From IMG/VR virus record IMGVR_UViG_3300027969_000114, positions 1 to 59,277 of that record: a stretch of DNA of 59,277 nt; one strand, written 5' to 3'. Source of the DNA: a virus. Positions 7,362 to 16,149 of the stretch are shown here, one piece after another. The first letter of the stretch is position 1. Each line of letters begins with the position of its first letter. Below the pieces are notes generated by a model that saw only the letters and a list, made by a program, of their open reading frames with translations, was not told the origin of the DNA and searched no databases. Both the position numbers and the translations under genes were made by a program.

Positions 7362-9293
7362 TTAACCAAGACTCGAAGTCTTTACAATATTTCTATCTAA
7401 AGCTTGTTGAGTTGTAATATCTTGAGATACTACGTAAGCTCTCATAGGCTCTTGAGGCTTGCCCAAAGTTTGCGCTAATTGATTTACTCCGCTTACTCCT
7501 ACTACATTAAAAGAAGGTGCGGAACTTGTAGCACTCGGTGCGGTATTTTCGCCACCGCCTCCGCTTCCTACGTTTGTAGAAAGAATATCTTGTACCGATT
7601 TAAAACCAATCGCTGCGGTAGTAGCAATATTTGCAAGCTTAATACCAAACTCGAAAGGAGTAACGGTCTTAGTTGCAAGTTCCGCTGTAATACCTTGATA
7701 AGTATTAATTAAAGCCGAAGCTACCGCAAAGGCTTTACCCTCCGTAGAACTTTGCTCAAATAAACCCGACATATTAGAAAGCGTTTGGCTAACCATTGCT
7801 ATCTTTTGTTTATTTAATGCTTGTTCTTGTTTAAAAGTTTCCGTTGCAATCTTGCGTTTTTCTTCTTCGCTTATTTGCGTAGAAGCTTGAGCTAAAGCGT
7901 TGTATTGCTTTAAAGCCTCTAGCTTCATAGACAAAGAGTTTTGCTCGTTTGAAATTTCTGCTTGTAAGCGTTCGCTTTGCTTTGAATAATTATAAGTAGC
8001 TATCTCATCTTCTTTAGTACGAATAGAAGCGTTTAATTCTTGCTTCTTAGTATTAAATTCATTTTCCGCATCTATTCTAGCTTGAGTACCTTCTTTGTAA
8101 AGTCTTACGTTATCGGATAATCTTTCTAATTGAATTGCTTTTTCTTCTTTTAAATTAGCTAATTGTGCTTTTAACTTTTCGTCTTCATTTTTTATTAGTT
8201 CCGTACTTGCTTGCTTTTCCGCTATTGCTAACTCGTCTATACTTTGAATTTGAGTCTTTTGTAAATCAAGTCTTTCTTTTATTAAAGCATTACGATTGGC
8301 ATCTTGTTCAGAACGTAATCCTTCTATTTGTGCTAAAACTCCATCTGCGTTAGCTAAAGCATTTATTAAAGCTACTTGATTTTCAATTGAATTATTTTTG
8401 TTTAAATCAGCTTGAGCAGAAGCTACTTGAGCTTGTGCTACCGCTTTCATTGCTCCTTCTTGCTTATTTAAAACTTGTAATAATTTATCATTTGCTTTAA
8501 TACGATCTTCAATAGAATTTAAATCGTTATCTCTTGCTTGTCTTAATTTTTCGGCTTGTCTATCGTATTGCTCAACTAATCTAGCTTGTTGAGCTGCAGC
8601 AAGCATAGCATTATTTTTAAGTTGAACTAATTTAACGGCTGCATCTAAGACTTTTTTACCGTAAGCTGTTAATCCAGCTGCAGCATTTTTTATTGTATCC
8701 GTTGCTCTATCTACGCTATTATCTACGCCAGTTAATACATCTACCGATTCTTTACCAGCTTTTTTTAGGTTATCTAAGGCTGCAGAAAAATTACCACTAA
8801 ACAATTCCTTTAAAGCTCCACTTAAATATCCTAGCGTATCAAGGAATGAGTTAAATCTCTCTATTAAATTCTCCTTAATTGCATCTCCTAATTTCTTTAA
8901 ATTCTCTACTGGATTCTCAAATACATCTTTGAAAAAATCAATTACTTTAGGGAAATTATCAAATATGATTTTTATTAAATCATTAAATACAATAGAGATT
9001 GCTTCTAAAGCGGTATTAAGAATATCTACTACTTTTTGATTCTTAGATAGCACCTCTTTAAACATATTGAAAGCTTCCATTACAAGCCCTATACCAAGTG
9101 CTTTAATGGCTAACCCCATACCTTTAAAACCACCAGCTAAAGCTTTGATTCCTCCTTCGGCATTCTTAGTAGATTTACCAATATCTTTTACGGCTTCTTG
9201 GGTTTCCTCAAAGCTGTCTTTTAAATCATCTACGTTTTTAGTGACTTTTTTAATGTCATTCTTTAACTCTAACTCTATTGTGATTTTTTCCAT
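7362..9293 (-). CDS. Tail tape measure protein
   Basis: A 643-residue protein setting tail length. The N terminus is charged and heptad-rich (ELKNDIKKVTKNVDDLKDSF). Hydrophobic segments follow near residues 52-78 and 90-120, with a long Gln/Lys/Ala coiled coil at about 230-490. A hydrophobic/amphipathic stretch around 530-575 precedes a GSGGGGEN linker and a conserved C terminus. This layout is usual for tape measures. Every Gln codon in the last 45 codons is CAA, unlike its unit B homologue. Start overlaps a 49-residue gene by 19 nt. Confidence 0.88.
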   Translation of the reverse strand: MEKITIELELKNDIKKVTKNVDDLKDSFEETQEAVKDIGKSTKNAEGGIKALAGGFKGMGLAIKALGIGLVMEAFNMFKEVLSKNQKVVDILNTALEAISIVFNDLIKIIFDNFPKVIDFFKDVFENPVENLKKLGDAIKENLIERFNSFLDTLGYLSGALKELFSGNFSAALDNLKKAGKESVDVLTGVDNSVDRATDTIKNAAAGLTAYGKKVLDAAVKLVQLKNNAMLAAAQQARLVEQYDRQAEKLRQARDNDLNSIEDRIKANDKLLQVLNKQEGAMKAVAQAQVASAQADLNKNNSIENQVALINALANADGVLAQIEGLRSEQDANRNALIKERLDLQKTQIQSIDELAIAEKQASTELIKNEDEKLKAQLANLKEEKAIQLERLSDNVRLYKEGTQARIDAENEFNTKKQELNASIRTKEDEIATYNYSKQSERLQAEISNEQNSLSMKLEALKQYNALAQASTQISEEEKRKIATETFKQEQALNKQKIAMVSQTLSNMSGLFEQSSTEGKAFAVASALINTYQGITAELATKTVTPFEFGIKLANIATTAAIGFKSVQDILSTNVGSGGGGENTAPSATSSAPSFNVVGVSGVNQLAQTLGKPQEPMRAYVVSQDITTQQALDRNIVKTSSLG

Positions 9294-9424
9294 TGTCTTT
9301 TTATTTGCTCAAATGCCATTTTAAACGTTTTGGGAATCTCGAATCTTCCCTTTGCTATTTCTATGTTTTCGCTTTGGTTATAGTGCGGTAACATATTAAG
9401 CATATCTAATATTTGCTTTATCAT
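9275..9424 (-). CDS. Conserved 49-residue protein before the tape measure
   Basis: Starts at 9424 with an ATGA overlap on the preceding tail gene and ends inside the tape measure start. The translation MIKQILDMLNMLPHYNQSEN... ends FEQIKRQWKKSQ. The copy at 38326-38475 has the same length and about 65% identical residues, including the ends. Both overlaps and both termini are conserved, so it is very likely expressed. It could be a small tail-assembly factor. Confidence 0.8.
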   Translation of the reverse strand: MIKQILDMLNMLPHYNQSENIEIAKGRFEIPKTFKMAFEQIKRQWKKSQ

Positions 9425-11409
9425 ATCGTTCTAAAATCGGTTAGTAATTCAAATTGAACTTCTCCGCTTGTTAGGTCGGTTGTGAATTGGTTAATAGTAT
9501 AACGTTTATCTCTAATAATTACACGATCGTTTACCTTTAAATTAGTCAAAAGGCTAATAGGTAAAACCGCCTTTAGTTTAAATATCCTAGACTTAATACC
9601 AAAAATATTATTAAGGTAGTTTGAATAGTAGTTATTAAATAACGATTGATTTTCAATAGCAAGAGTATAAGTAGATTGTTCCGCTCCAAAATTTAGCGTG
9701 TAATCTACCGCACTTATTAAGGTATCTTGACCAAATATATTAGCCGAAGTTACGCTTGCCGTAGAAGTACCATCATTAAATTTATAAGCCGAAACCGTTT
9801 GCGTTGATCCGTAATCGTAAAGAATAACGGGCTTAGGAATATATGGAATATAACTAGGCTTTAAAGCATACGCTACTTGTAAGTTAGTGCTAGTAAATTT
9901 AGTTCCTAGTATTGTTTCAAACGGAAGTTCTACGGTGTATTCTTCTCCATCGTTATCTAGCTCATAATACAAATCCCCATAAGGAACTTTAGAACGAGAC
10001 ATAAATTCCACGTTTAACCACGATTCCGCAGGTTGATATTTAAAGTTTACCTTCTTATAAGCCTTGCTCCGTTCAATATCGAAAACATCGTTTACTATGT
10101 ATTGCGTTATATCTCTAGTAGTTCCGCTTGCATACCAGCCCTCTAATTGCTCAATTCTAAATACTCCACTTACATCCGAATAGCAAGTAAGATTAAACAT
10201 TTTAAGAATTCCGCTAAAGAACTCCTCGATAGTCATCTCTGGCATATATTGATTTATAGCCATTGTAGTCGTAGTAGTTTGCGTAGTACTTTGCGTTACG
10301 GTTAAGTCGGTTACTTTTGTATACGTTCCCCCTATTAAAGTACCCGTTTCATAATAGTATACACTTGTAAACGAAATCGCTGCCGTGCTTGCAATATAAA
10401 ACGTATAAGCTCCCGATTCCTCTAAAGGTACTTCTAAGTACATTGGAGTAATTTGAGTTAAATAGCTTTGCGTATTAACTACAACTCCATCACGATAAAC
10501 ATAAAAGAAAAACTCTTGTGCATCTTGTCCGATACTAGGAACGCTAAACGTTATTGTTATGTTTGACTTAAATTGATATTCGGGTAACGTAGGCTTTACG
10601 TAGTTAAGCGTATCGCTAAATACGTTAAATATTCCTTGCGTTCCAGTAGTTGAAGTATTAGTTTGAAAGTTAAGCTTATTAGCAACCGTTTTAAGTTCAA
10701 ATGTTTCGCTATTTTTTAACCATAAAAATGCTCTAGTAAATCTTGCATCACTTAAAAACGCTCCTTCAAATGTTACCCCAAGACTAGAAGCTATCGCATC
10801 AAATACACGCTTTACCCTAATCGCTGGGAATAAATCCGTATGATAAATAGGGGTAGCCGTTTGCGATATATCCCAAATGCTCCCCGCTCCGTAACCCCAA
10901 ACATTCTTAGAAGATATTAAAGGAAACATTACATCGTTACCAGCCCCACCCGTTACACGAGTTTTTACAACCGTTCCCGTATAGCTAAAATTATATGCAC
11001 TTAAATCTAAGTCTTTTAAAAACTTGCCTCCAAAGGCATCCTTTAAAGATACAAGAGAACCAAAGAACGTAATTTGATAGTTATCTATTTTACCATCTTT
11101 ATAGCTTGCTTTCTCTAATTGAATTTTACCTTTACGAAATGGAGAATAATCTAGTTCTATATACGCATTCTTTCTCGTTCTAGCGTCGAATCCATTGTCT
11201 AACGAGTTCTCGTACCAATGCTTAAAAATTCGGTTGTTATACGGAGTCGCTGGAACGGTAAACGATTGGCTAAAATCCGTAAAGACTTTAGATATATCAT
11301 TAACGTTTTGGATATTACTTGTAACGCTTATTTTTTCGTCATCAAATAGCTCTATCCTTTTAGGTTCGTTAGTAGCATCGTCGTAAATATAAAGTAGAAC
11401 GTTAATCAT
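9421..11409 (-). CDS. Large tail/baseplate protein
   Basis: A 662-residue protein starting MINVLLYIYDD. The N-terminal region (SFTVPATPYNNRIFKHWYEN) and the beta-rich middle are typical of large minor tail proteins in Bacteroidota siphoviruses, probably part of the distal tail or hub. A low-complexity Thr/Gln stretch (TVTQSTTQTTTTTMAIN) lies near residue 380. The C terminus binds a repeated theme of VNDRVIIRDKRYTINQF. Start overlaps the upstream gene by one base. Homologue 38472-40460 is highly similar. Confidence 0.6.
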   Translation of the reverse strand: MINVLLYIYDDATNEPKRIELFDDEKISVTSNIQNVNDISKVFTDFSQSFTVPATPYNNRIFKHWYENSLDNGFDARTRKNAYIELDYSPFRKGKIQLEKASYKDGKIDNYQITFFGSLVSLKDAFGGKFLKDLDLSAYNFSYTGTVVKTRVTGGAGNDVMFPLISSKNVWGYGAGSIWDISQTATPIYHTDLFPAIRVKRVFDAIASSLGVTFEGAFLSDARFTRAFLWLKNSETFELKTVANKLNFQTNTSTTGTQGIFNVFSDTLNYVKPTLPEYQFKSNITITFSVPSIGQDAQEFFFYVYRDGVVVNTQSYLTQITPMYLEVPLEESGAYTFYIASTAAISFTSVYYYETGTLIGGTYTKVTDLTVTQSTTQTTTTTMAINQYMPEMTIEEFFSGILKMFNLTCYSDVSGVFRIEQLEGWYASGTTRDITQYIVNDVFDIERSKAYKKVNFKYQPAESWLNVEFMSRSKVPYGDLYYELDNDGEEYTVELPFETILGTKFTSTNLQVAYALKPSYIPYIPKPVILYDYGSTQTVSAYKFNDGTSTASVTSANIFGQDTLISAVDYTLNFGAEQSTYTLAIENQSLFNNYYSNYLNNIFGIKSRIFKLKAVLPISLLTNLKVNDRVIIRDKRYTINQFTTDLTSGEVQFELLTDFRTI

Positions 11410-12482
11410 TAAACTACATCGTTAATAAGTGAGAATGCGTAATCAAATTGAATCTCGTAATTTATATTCTTATCCTTTAGGCTAGTCTTTAAATCGGTAG
11501 CTGTAGTCTTAACTTCTACGGGTACTCCATCTAAAAGGATCGTCTCCGCTAAAAGCAAGTCTTGTATAAGCTCGTTATAATTTTCGGGAATCCAACCAGT
11601 GTTCAATCTTACGCTTTGGCTACCATTAATATTAAACGATTTTGTTTGCGCTCTAGCTACGTTATAATCTACCGCATCGGGTAACAATTTAAACGTAGTA
11701 CCCATCGTTTGAATAGCGTTCGTTTTGGCTTTAAAGAAAGTTAAGAATTGCCAACCGCCATAACGGTTAATAAATTGGCATTGAATTGGGTTATACTTAG
11801 GCTCACAAATAGGAGTAACTAAAATTTGAGCAATAGTATCCGTATATTCTCCCGTTGGCTTCCATAAAATAGTGCAAGTATTACCTTTGTCGTATTTAAT
11901 GCTAGTCGTTCTTAATGGTATCTTGTAAAGTTTTGCGCCATCTCTAGCTATCGTAACTATAACCTCGTTTCTACCTCTTAAATCCTTATAAGAAACTTGC
12001 AAAGAAGCTGGACTAATATTATTAGCCCAAACGTTAATATATGGATATTGCGCCTCCGCAATTCCTTCCTCGTAAAAATACTCAAGGCTTGTATTAGCAA
12101 GAGGCAAAATAATAGCAGTTGAACCGCTTTGATTGTAACCTCCGCTATAATTTGTATATCCACCAGTTGAATAGTTTGTAGTTGTATCTAATAACGTATA
12201 AGTTCCTAATGAAGCTTCTTTAAATCTCTTAACTTCATAGATTGCCATCATTGAGTTAGTATTATCGCTAGGCTTAATAGCCTCGATAAATTCCTTAATG
12301 TATGGTGCAATATTATAAACGTTCTTTCTATTAGTCGTGGAGGCTATGGACTTTGTAAAAATATAAGTTGCTACATCGGGTCTTGAGTTTGGGTTATTCC
12401 AAATTCTTAACTCTATTCTTGAGCCTAGTTGAGCCGTTTCGTTTACTTCAATAAAGTAAGGACTTCTTGCGTAAAGTATCAT
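11409..12482 (-). CDS. Tail-associated protein of unknown role
   Basis: A 357-residue beta-rich protein beginning MILYARSPYFIEVN. No family recognised. It is one base from the 662-residue tail protein and 4 nt into the previous gene, so translation is coupled. The Tyr/Asn/Thr-rich composition and position between tail-completion genes and the baseplate-like protein suggest a distal tail component. Homologue 40460-41536. Confidence 0.55.
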   Translation of the reverse strand: MILYARSPYFIEVNETAQLGSRIELRIWNNPNSRPDVATYIFTKSIASTTNRKNVYNIAPYIKEFIEAIKPSDNTNSMMAIYEVKRFKEASLGTYTLLDTTTNYSTGGYTNYSGGYNQSGSTAIILPLANTSLEYFYEEGIAEAQYPYINVWANNISPASLQVSYKDLRGRNEVIVTIARDGAKLYKIPLRTTSIKYDKGNTCTILWKPTGEYTDTIAQILVTPICEPKYNPIQCQFINRYGGWQFLTFFKAKTNAIQTMGTTFKLLPDAVDYNVARAQTKSFNINGSQSVRLNTGWIPENYNELIQDLLLAETILLDGVPVEVKTTATDLKTSLKDKNINYEIQFDYAFSLINDVV

Positions 12483-13015
12483 TTTTTATTTGCTAATTTA
12501 TAACTTATAATAGTATCTATGTCGGCTTTAAATGCTTTAATTAATTCTTTACCTAAGTATTTATCCTTTGCCCTTTCAAATGGCTTTGTAAAGAATAAAG
12601 AAGGACGAATCCCCGTTTGATAAATGCTTCTAGTAATTATAAAAGCGGTAGATTGATAACTCAAAAACTTACCGCTCTTTTTATCTCTAAATTGTATGCC
12701 TTTAACTTTTACCCACTTATCTATTCCTTCGGTTAATCCTCCTTCTCTACCTTTTCCACTTCCAAACTTATAAGGGCTATTAGGGGCTTTAGCACTTTTA
12801 GATTTTCCTTGAACACCTAAATCTTGATAAGCTCCGTAATCCTCCATCGAGAAATTAATTAAAGAATAATTATCCTCTTTCAATACTTCGCTTTTAAGGC
12901 TATTATAAAGTTTACTAGAAACGTTCTTACCGCCTTTGGTTAGATTGCTTCGTGATTGTTGAATAACGTAGCCTCTAAACTTCTTAATTAAATCGTCTAC
13001 GTTCTTTAGTACCAT
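12479..13015 (-). CDS. Putative head-tail joining/tail-completion protein (HK97 gp10-like?)
   Basis: A 178-residue basic protein. The helical N terminus VDDLIKKFRGYVIQQSRSNL, a flexible Gly/Lys loop in the centre and the C-terminal pattern RSIYQTGIRPSLFFTKPF resemble small gp10-type tail-completion proteins in layout only. It overlaps the next gene by 4 nt. Homologue 41533-42075 conserves both ends. Confidence in the exact role is low. Confidence 0.45.
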   Translation of the reverse strand: MVLKNVDDLIKKFRGYVIQQSRSNLTKGGKNVSSKLYNSLKSEVLKEDNYSLINFSMEDYGAYQDLGVQGKSKSAKAPNSPYKFGSGKGREGGLTEGIDKWVKVKGIQFRDKKSGKFLSYQSTAFIITRSIYQTGIRPSLFFTKPFERAKDKYLGKELIKAFKADIDTIISYKLANKK

Positions 13016-13471
13016 TTAGCAAATAGTCATATCGTTAGGAATAGTAACGTCGAACGTTAGCGTCCATCCCGCTACTTTATTTTCAAATCGATCCGTAAAC
13101 GGTTCGGCATTTGGAGCGGTAGTTACTTGAATCAAATAAGAAAATAAACTTCCTCTCATAAGCTCGCTAGATAACCTAGACCCTAAAATAAGTTGTGTAT
13201 TTAATACATCTTGCTCATTATCGTTACCATCCCAAATATTAGTAACCTCTTCCTTGCTTTCATCTACCAAATCCATAAGTAAAATCGAAATATTTAAGGA
13301 AGTTGTACTTTCTCCTAATTGCGCATTATTCACAATAATATGCGATAACGGGTAAATAGTTTGCTTGCTCAAATCTACCTTGAAAATATCCCCAATAGTA
13401 ACGGTATTAATTACACCCGTATTTTTTAGGTAGTCTTTTAAAGTATTTACTATGTAATAATATCCGTTCAT
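13016..13471 (-). CDS. Putative tail terminator/neck protein
   Basis: A 151-residue protein (MNGYYYIVNTLKDYLKN...). The ATG at 13471 overlaps the TAA that ends the -1 frame of the chaperone gene (TAATG), so its translation appears coupled to the frameshifted product. The helix-beta pattern and the conserved ending ENKVAGWTLTFDVTIPNDMTIC fit tail terminator proteins, a contextual inference. Homologue 42075-42533. Confidence 0.45.
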   Translation of the reverse strand: MNGYYYIVNTLKDYLKNTGVINTVTIGDIFKVDLSKQTIYPLSHIIVNNAQLGESTTSLNISILLMDLVDESKEEVTNIWDGNDNEQDVLNTQLILGSRLSSELMRGSLFSYLIQVTTAPNAEPFTDRFENKVAGWTLTFDVTIPNDMTIC

Positions 13472-13731
13472 TATTTTTGATTTTTAATCATTTTAACCTC
13501 TAAGTTATTCTTTTGCTTTTCAAAAGTTAAGAACATCAAACACTGATGAACGCTAAGTTTTGAAATTTCATCAAATCTTCTAACATCTCCTTGAGCGAGA
13601 GCATAGAGAGAGCTATACCATCCCCATCGTTTGCCAAATTGTGCTTGTTCACTATATCCGTTATCTTCGGATTCTCCTCCAAATAGGTCAGCGTACTTTT
13701 CAATAATTCGTTGCCTAAATGATAAAAAAAA
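13471..13731 (-). CDS. -1 frame extension of the tail assembly chaperone (frameshift product)
   Basis: An 86-residue open frame overlapping the C-terminal part of the 225-residue gene, beginning at the T9 run 13724-13732. It contains FGKRWGWYSSLYALAQGDVR and ends in a Lys-rich tail. The same frame in unit B has equal length, with about 67 of 86 residues identical by eye. It has no evident start of its own and stops as TAATG on the next gene. A -1 slip after codon 161 would give a 247-residue fusion, like the lambda G/GT chaperone pair. Confidence 0.85.
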   Translation of the reverse strand, partial: FFLSFRQRIIEKYADLFGGESEDNGYSEQAQFGKRWGWYSSLYALAQGDVRRFDEISKLSVHQCLMFLTFEKQKNNLEVKMIKNQK

Positions 13732-14213
13732 ACCACCGCACCTAAAACAACATCAAGCGGAGCGTGTCTCATAACATCCGAGTAAGTTACCGATCCTTTG
13801 TATTCTTCTATCTCGTACCTATCTCCCGCCTTATTTGTAATCGGTCTATATAGTACCGCCATAGCTTTGTGCATCTCGTCCCAATCGGTAATATAGGTAT
13901 CTAAATCTACATACTCGCCTTGAGTCATATCGTCAAGGTTTGGTATAAATCCAAACTCCGCACCGCCAATTTTAAACCGTTGTATTAACTTATGATTGCT
14001 ATTAAATAACAATCCTAAATTGCTTGTTATGCTTGCGACATCTTTTCTTTTAATGTTTGCGACATCTCTTAAATCAATACCGCAAAAAATCTGTACCATC
14101 TTTTGGTGCAAGAATTCGCTCTCTTCGTTTTCTTTGGCAATCTTTAGAAATTTTTGGTATTGAAGTAACTTAATTTCTTTTAGATGCGTTGGAATTGTTA
14201 GCTCTAGCTTCAT
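13536..14213 (-). CDS. Tail assembly chaperone, zero-frame product
   Basis: A 225-residue protein starting MKLELTIPTHLKEIKLLQYQ. The zero frame continues past the T9 run for 64 more codons (YHLGNELLKSTLTYLEEN...), and these are also conserved with unit B, so this DNA encodes two proteins at once. The dual product and the location in the tail module upstream of the tape measure identify it as a G/GT-like chaperone. It begins 4 nt after a late promoter-like motif. Confidence 0.78.
   Translation of the reverse strand: MKLELTIPTHLKEIKLLQYQKFLKIAKENEESEFLHQKMVQIFCGIDLRDVANIKRKDVASITSNLGLLFNSNHKLIQRFKIGGAEFGFIPNLDDMTQGEYVDLDTYITDWDEMHKAMAVLYRPITNKAGDRYEIEEYKGSVTYSDVMRHAPLDVVLGAVVFFYHLGNELLKSTLTYLEENPKITDIVNKHNLANDGDGIALSMLSLKEMLEDLMKFQNLAFISV
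13724..13732 (-). promoter_or_regulatory. Programmed frameshift/slippage site (T9)
   Basis: Nine consecutive T on the minus strand (zero frame GTT TTT TTT TAT). This is exactly where the -1 frame becomes the conserved 86-residue frame, and the run is kept at nine in unit B. Ribosomal -1 slipping and transcriptional slippage are both possible. Confidence 0.75.
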
Positions 14214-14217
14214 AATC

Positions 14218-14244
14218 TATAAACGTTATTTGTTGTTTTTTGTA
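14218..14244 (-). promoter_or_regulatory. Late promoter-like motif, site A1
   Basis: Minus strand TACAAA, 12 nt, ACGTTTATA, ending 4 nt before the chaperone ATG at 14213 and overlapping the end of the terL gap. It would drive the tail operon. Confidence 0.68.
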
Positions 14245-15456
14245 TTAGTAGACAAAATACTTCCCGTTATTGGGGTTTGATAATTGATAGAATACGTTGT
14301 AACGTATGGCATCGATAGCGTGGTTAAAGTTATCGACCACAAGCCCAGATTTTTTATCTGAGTATATGTAATTGTTGAGTTCTTTTCCAATGTTTTGCGA
14401 GTTAGATTCTATGATTAATTCGTAGTCTTGCATAAGAGCAAGTCCAGCGGTAATACTTCCCGCTCCTTTAGCGGTCGCAATTATGTTACATCCTTGAGAT
14501 TGAAGCTCGGCTATAAGTCTAGGCTCGGCACTATCCGCTACGATTAAACTTTTAGCACAAACACGCTTGTTTATTTGCGCTATCTCGCTGGTGGTTAGCT
14601 TTGGTTTATATAAATGCTCCTTAATGTATATTTTACGCTTAGTCTTATCTATGGCTACTTCTACTAAGGTTGTAGGATCAATAGAGAAACCAAAATCTTG
14701 CCCAAATGAAGTTTGTAAGTTATCGGGATTAAATGCCCCATAAGACCAATTAGTAAATACAACTCCTTCCGCTTTGTCTAGCCATCCTCCTAAAATCGTA
14801 TGCTCGTATTTACGCTTATTATTATTCTCTAAAGATTCAATTTGATTTAAGAACGATTCACTAAGGTATTCAATATTATCCTTGTACGTGGTATGTATGT
14901 AAGTTGTATCGCCTTTTGTTAGTGAGTTTCCATCTTGTATACCTTTCTCTTCAAAGAATCTACCATAAATAAAGTGTTCTTTTGTAGTCGGATTTAGAAT
15001 AAGAATAACTCGGTTTTGTCTTTGGCTATTACGAATCGAGAAGTCTATCTTATCAAATATATCTTCGTCCGTTAGCTCTTCGGCTTCGTCTAGTATCCAA
15101 GTGGTTACACCTTGCAAGGATTTTAAATTAGCGGTTTGAGTTCCGCTTGAAGTTTTAATCCCCCTAAAAAGAATCTTTGAATTAGTGCGAGTGTTAATAA
15201 TCTCGTCTTTGGTAATATAGAAATCGGATTCTAGCCCCGCCATTTCTATCTTCTCTACAAACTCGGGTATAATTGAGATATGAGCCGAAGTAAGAGTATA
15301 TCTAGTAAATAGTATTACGTGTCCGACTTCGTACGTTAGAAGCAAAAGGAAGGAGTTTAGAGCAAATGATTTACCCGAACCCCTTCCTCCCGTAATTACA
15401 AAGTAACGACTATCGCTTTCAAATAGTGGAACGTATTTACTATTTAATTCTATCAC
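14245..15456 (-). CDS. terL: Terminase large subunit
   Basis: A 403-residue packaging ATPase/nuclease of the Terminase_3 type. Walker A GGRGSGKS is at residues 23-30. Walker B with catalytic acid is TTWILDEAEEL, and a coupling motif LILNPTT follows. The RNase H-like nuclease has acidic residues in FGQDFGFSID, LIVADSAEPRLI and NHAIDAIRYN. Its start overlaps the small terminase by 4 nt. Full length compared with the unit B protein of 402 residues. Confidence 0.95.
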   Translation of the reverse strand: MIELNSKYVPLFESDSRYFVITGGRGSGKSFALNSFLLLLTYEVGHVILFTRYTLTSAHISIIPEFVEKIEMAGLESDFYITKDEIINTRTNSKILFRGIKTSSGTQTANLKSLQGVTTWILDEAEELTDEDIFDKIDFSIRNSQRQNRVILILNPTTKEHFIYGRFFEEKGIQDGNSLTKGDTTYIHTTYKDNIEYLSESFLNQIESLENNNKRKYEHTILGGWLDKAEGVVFTNWSYGAFNPDNLQTSFGQDFGFSIDPTTLVEVAIDKTKRKIYIKEHLYKPKLTTSEIAQINKRVCAKSLIVADSAEPRLIAELQSQGCNIIATAKGAGSITAGLALMQDYELIIESNSQNIGKELNNYIYSDKKSGLVVDNFNHAIDAIRYNVFYQLSNPNNGKYFVY

Positions 15457-15716
15457 TTGAATTTAACAATATCCTTTATATCAAAGTCGTTAATCGTATG
15501 CGTATTATTTTGATCTACCACTTGTTTAGGCATTCCGTATTGATATTGAAAGAATAGCTTAACCGCCCAGTCTTTGTGGTCTTCTAATGCTTGCAATAAA
15601 ACCGCAAAAGCTTTAGGCTCTAATGGAGTTAATTTCTCTACTAGAGATTGTTCTTCGGCTTTGGACTTACGACCCGCTCCTTCTCTTGCGCCTCCTCTTT
15701 TATCTATCTTATCCAT
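15453..15716 (-). CDS. Putative terminase small subunit
   Basis: An 87-residue protein with an N-terminal GGAREGAGRK motif, a basic DNA-binding signature common at the N terminus of small packaging proteins, directly upstream of and overlapping terL. It shares no body similarity with the unit B small terminase, but the two end alike (INDFDIKDIVKFK here), suggesting a common TerL-contact tail. Confidence 0.65.
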   Translation of the reverse strand: MDKIDKRGGAREGAGRKSKAEEQSLVEKLTPLEPKAFAVLLQALEDHKDWAVKLFFQYQYGMPKQVVDQNNTHTINDFDIKDIVKFK

Positions 15717-15717
15717 A

Positions 15718-16149
15718 TTAAAATTTAATTGCTTTAGCGTCCGTGTTTTCTCTAATCTTATCTACTTCGTTTTGGTTATTATCGTAGTGAGTTCCAATTT
15801 CTAAACGTTTAACGGTCTCCCATTTTAAGCTTCCATTAGTAAAGTAAACTCTTGAGCGTGGAATCCCTAACTCGTCCGCTACCTTATAAACTTCTTTGCT
15901 ATCGCTTTCTTGTCTTCTAGTAATAATGTAAACGGTCTTATTGTCGTTCATTAATCTCTTAGCAATATCTTGCCCTCTTTGAGTGCTAAGCGTGTCATCG
16001 AAATCAAAAGACACTTTATTACCTTGCGCTTCAAGGCTACCGCTTGAGATAATTGCGACATATACTTCTGTCGCTTTTTCTTTGGTATCATATTGACATA
16101 AGCCAGAGCCAATTCTCCATTTACCATTTGAACATTTAATTACTGGCAT
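15718..16149 (-). CDS. HAD-like phosphatase domain protein
   Basis: A 143-residue protein. Residues 1-33 (MPVIKCSNGKWRIGSG...) form a short module seen at the N terminus of many phage proteins. It is followed by a HAD motif SFDFDDTLS near residues 47-55, with the nucleophile Asp and the general acid two residues later, then ITRR as motif II. Acidic residues for motif IV are less clear. Nucleotide or DNA-end phosphatase activity is possible. Present only in unit A, beside the terminase genes where unit B has the IbrA/B cassette. Confidence 0.75.
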   Translation of the reverse strand: MPVIKCSNGKWRIGSGLCQYDTKEKATEVYVAIISSGSLEAQGNKVSFDFDDTLSTQRGQDIAKRLMNDNKTVYIITRRQESDSKEVYKVADELGIPRSRVYFTNGSLKWETVKRLEIGTHYDNNQNEVDKIRENTDAKAIKF

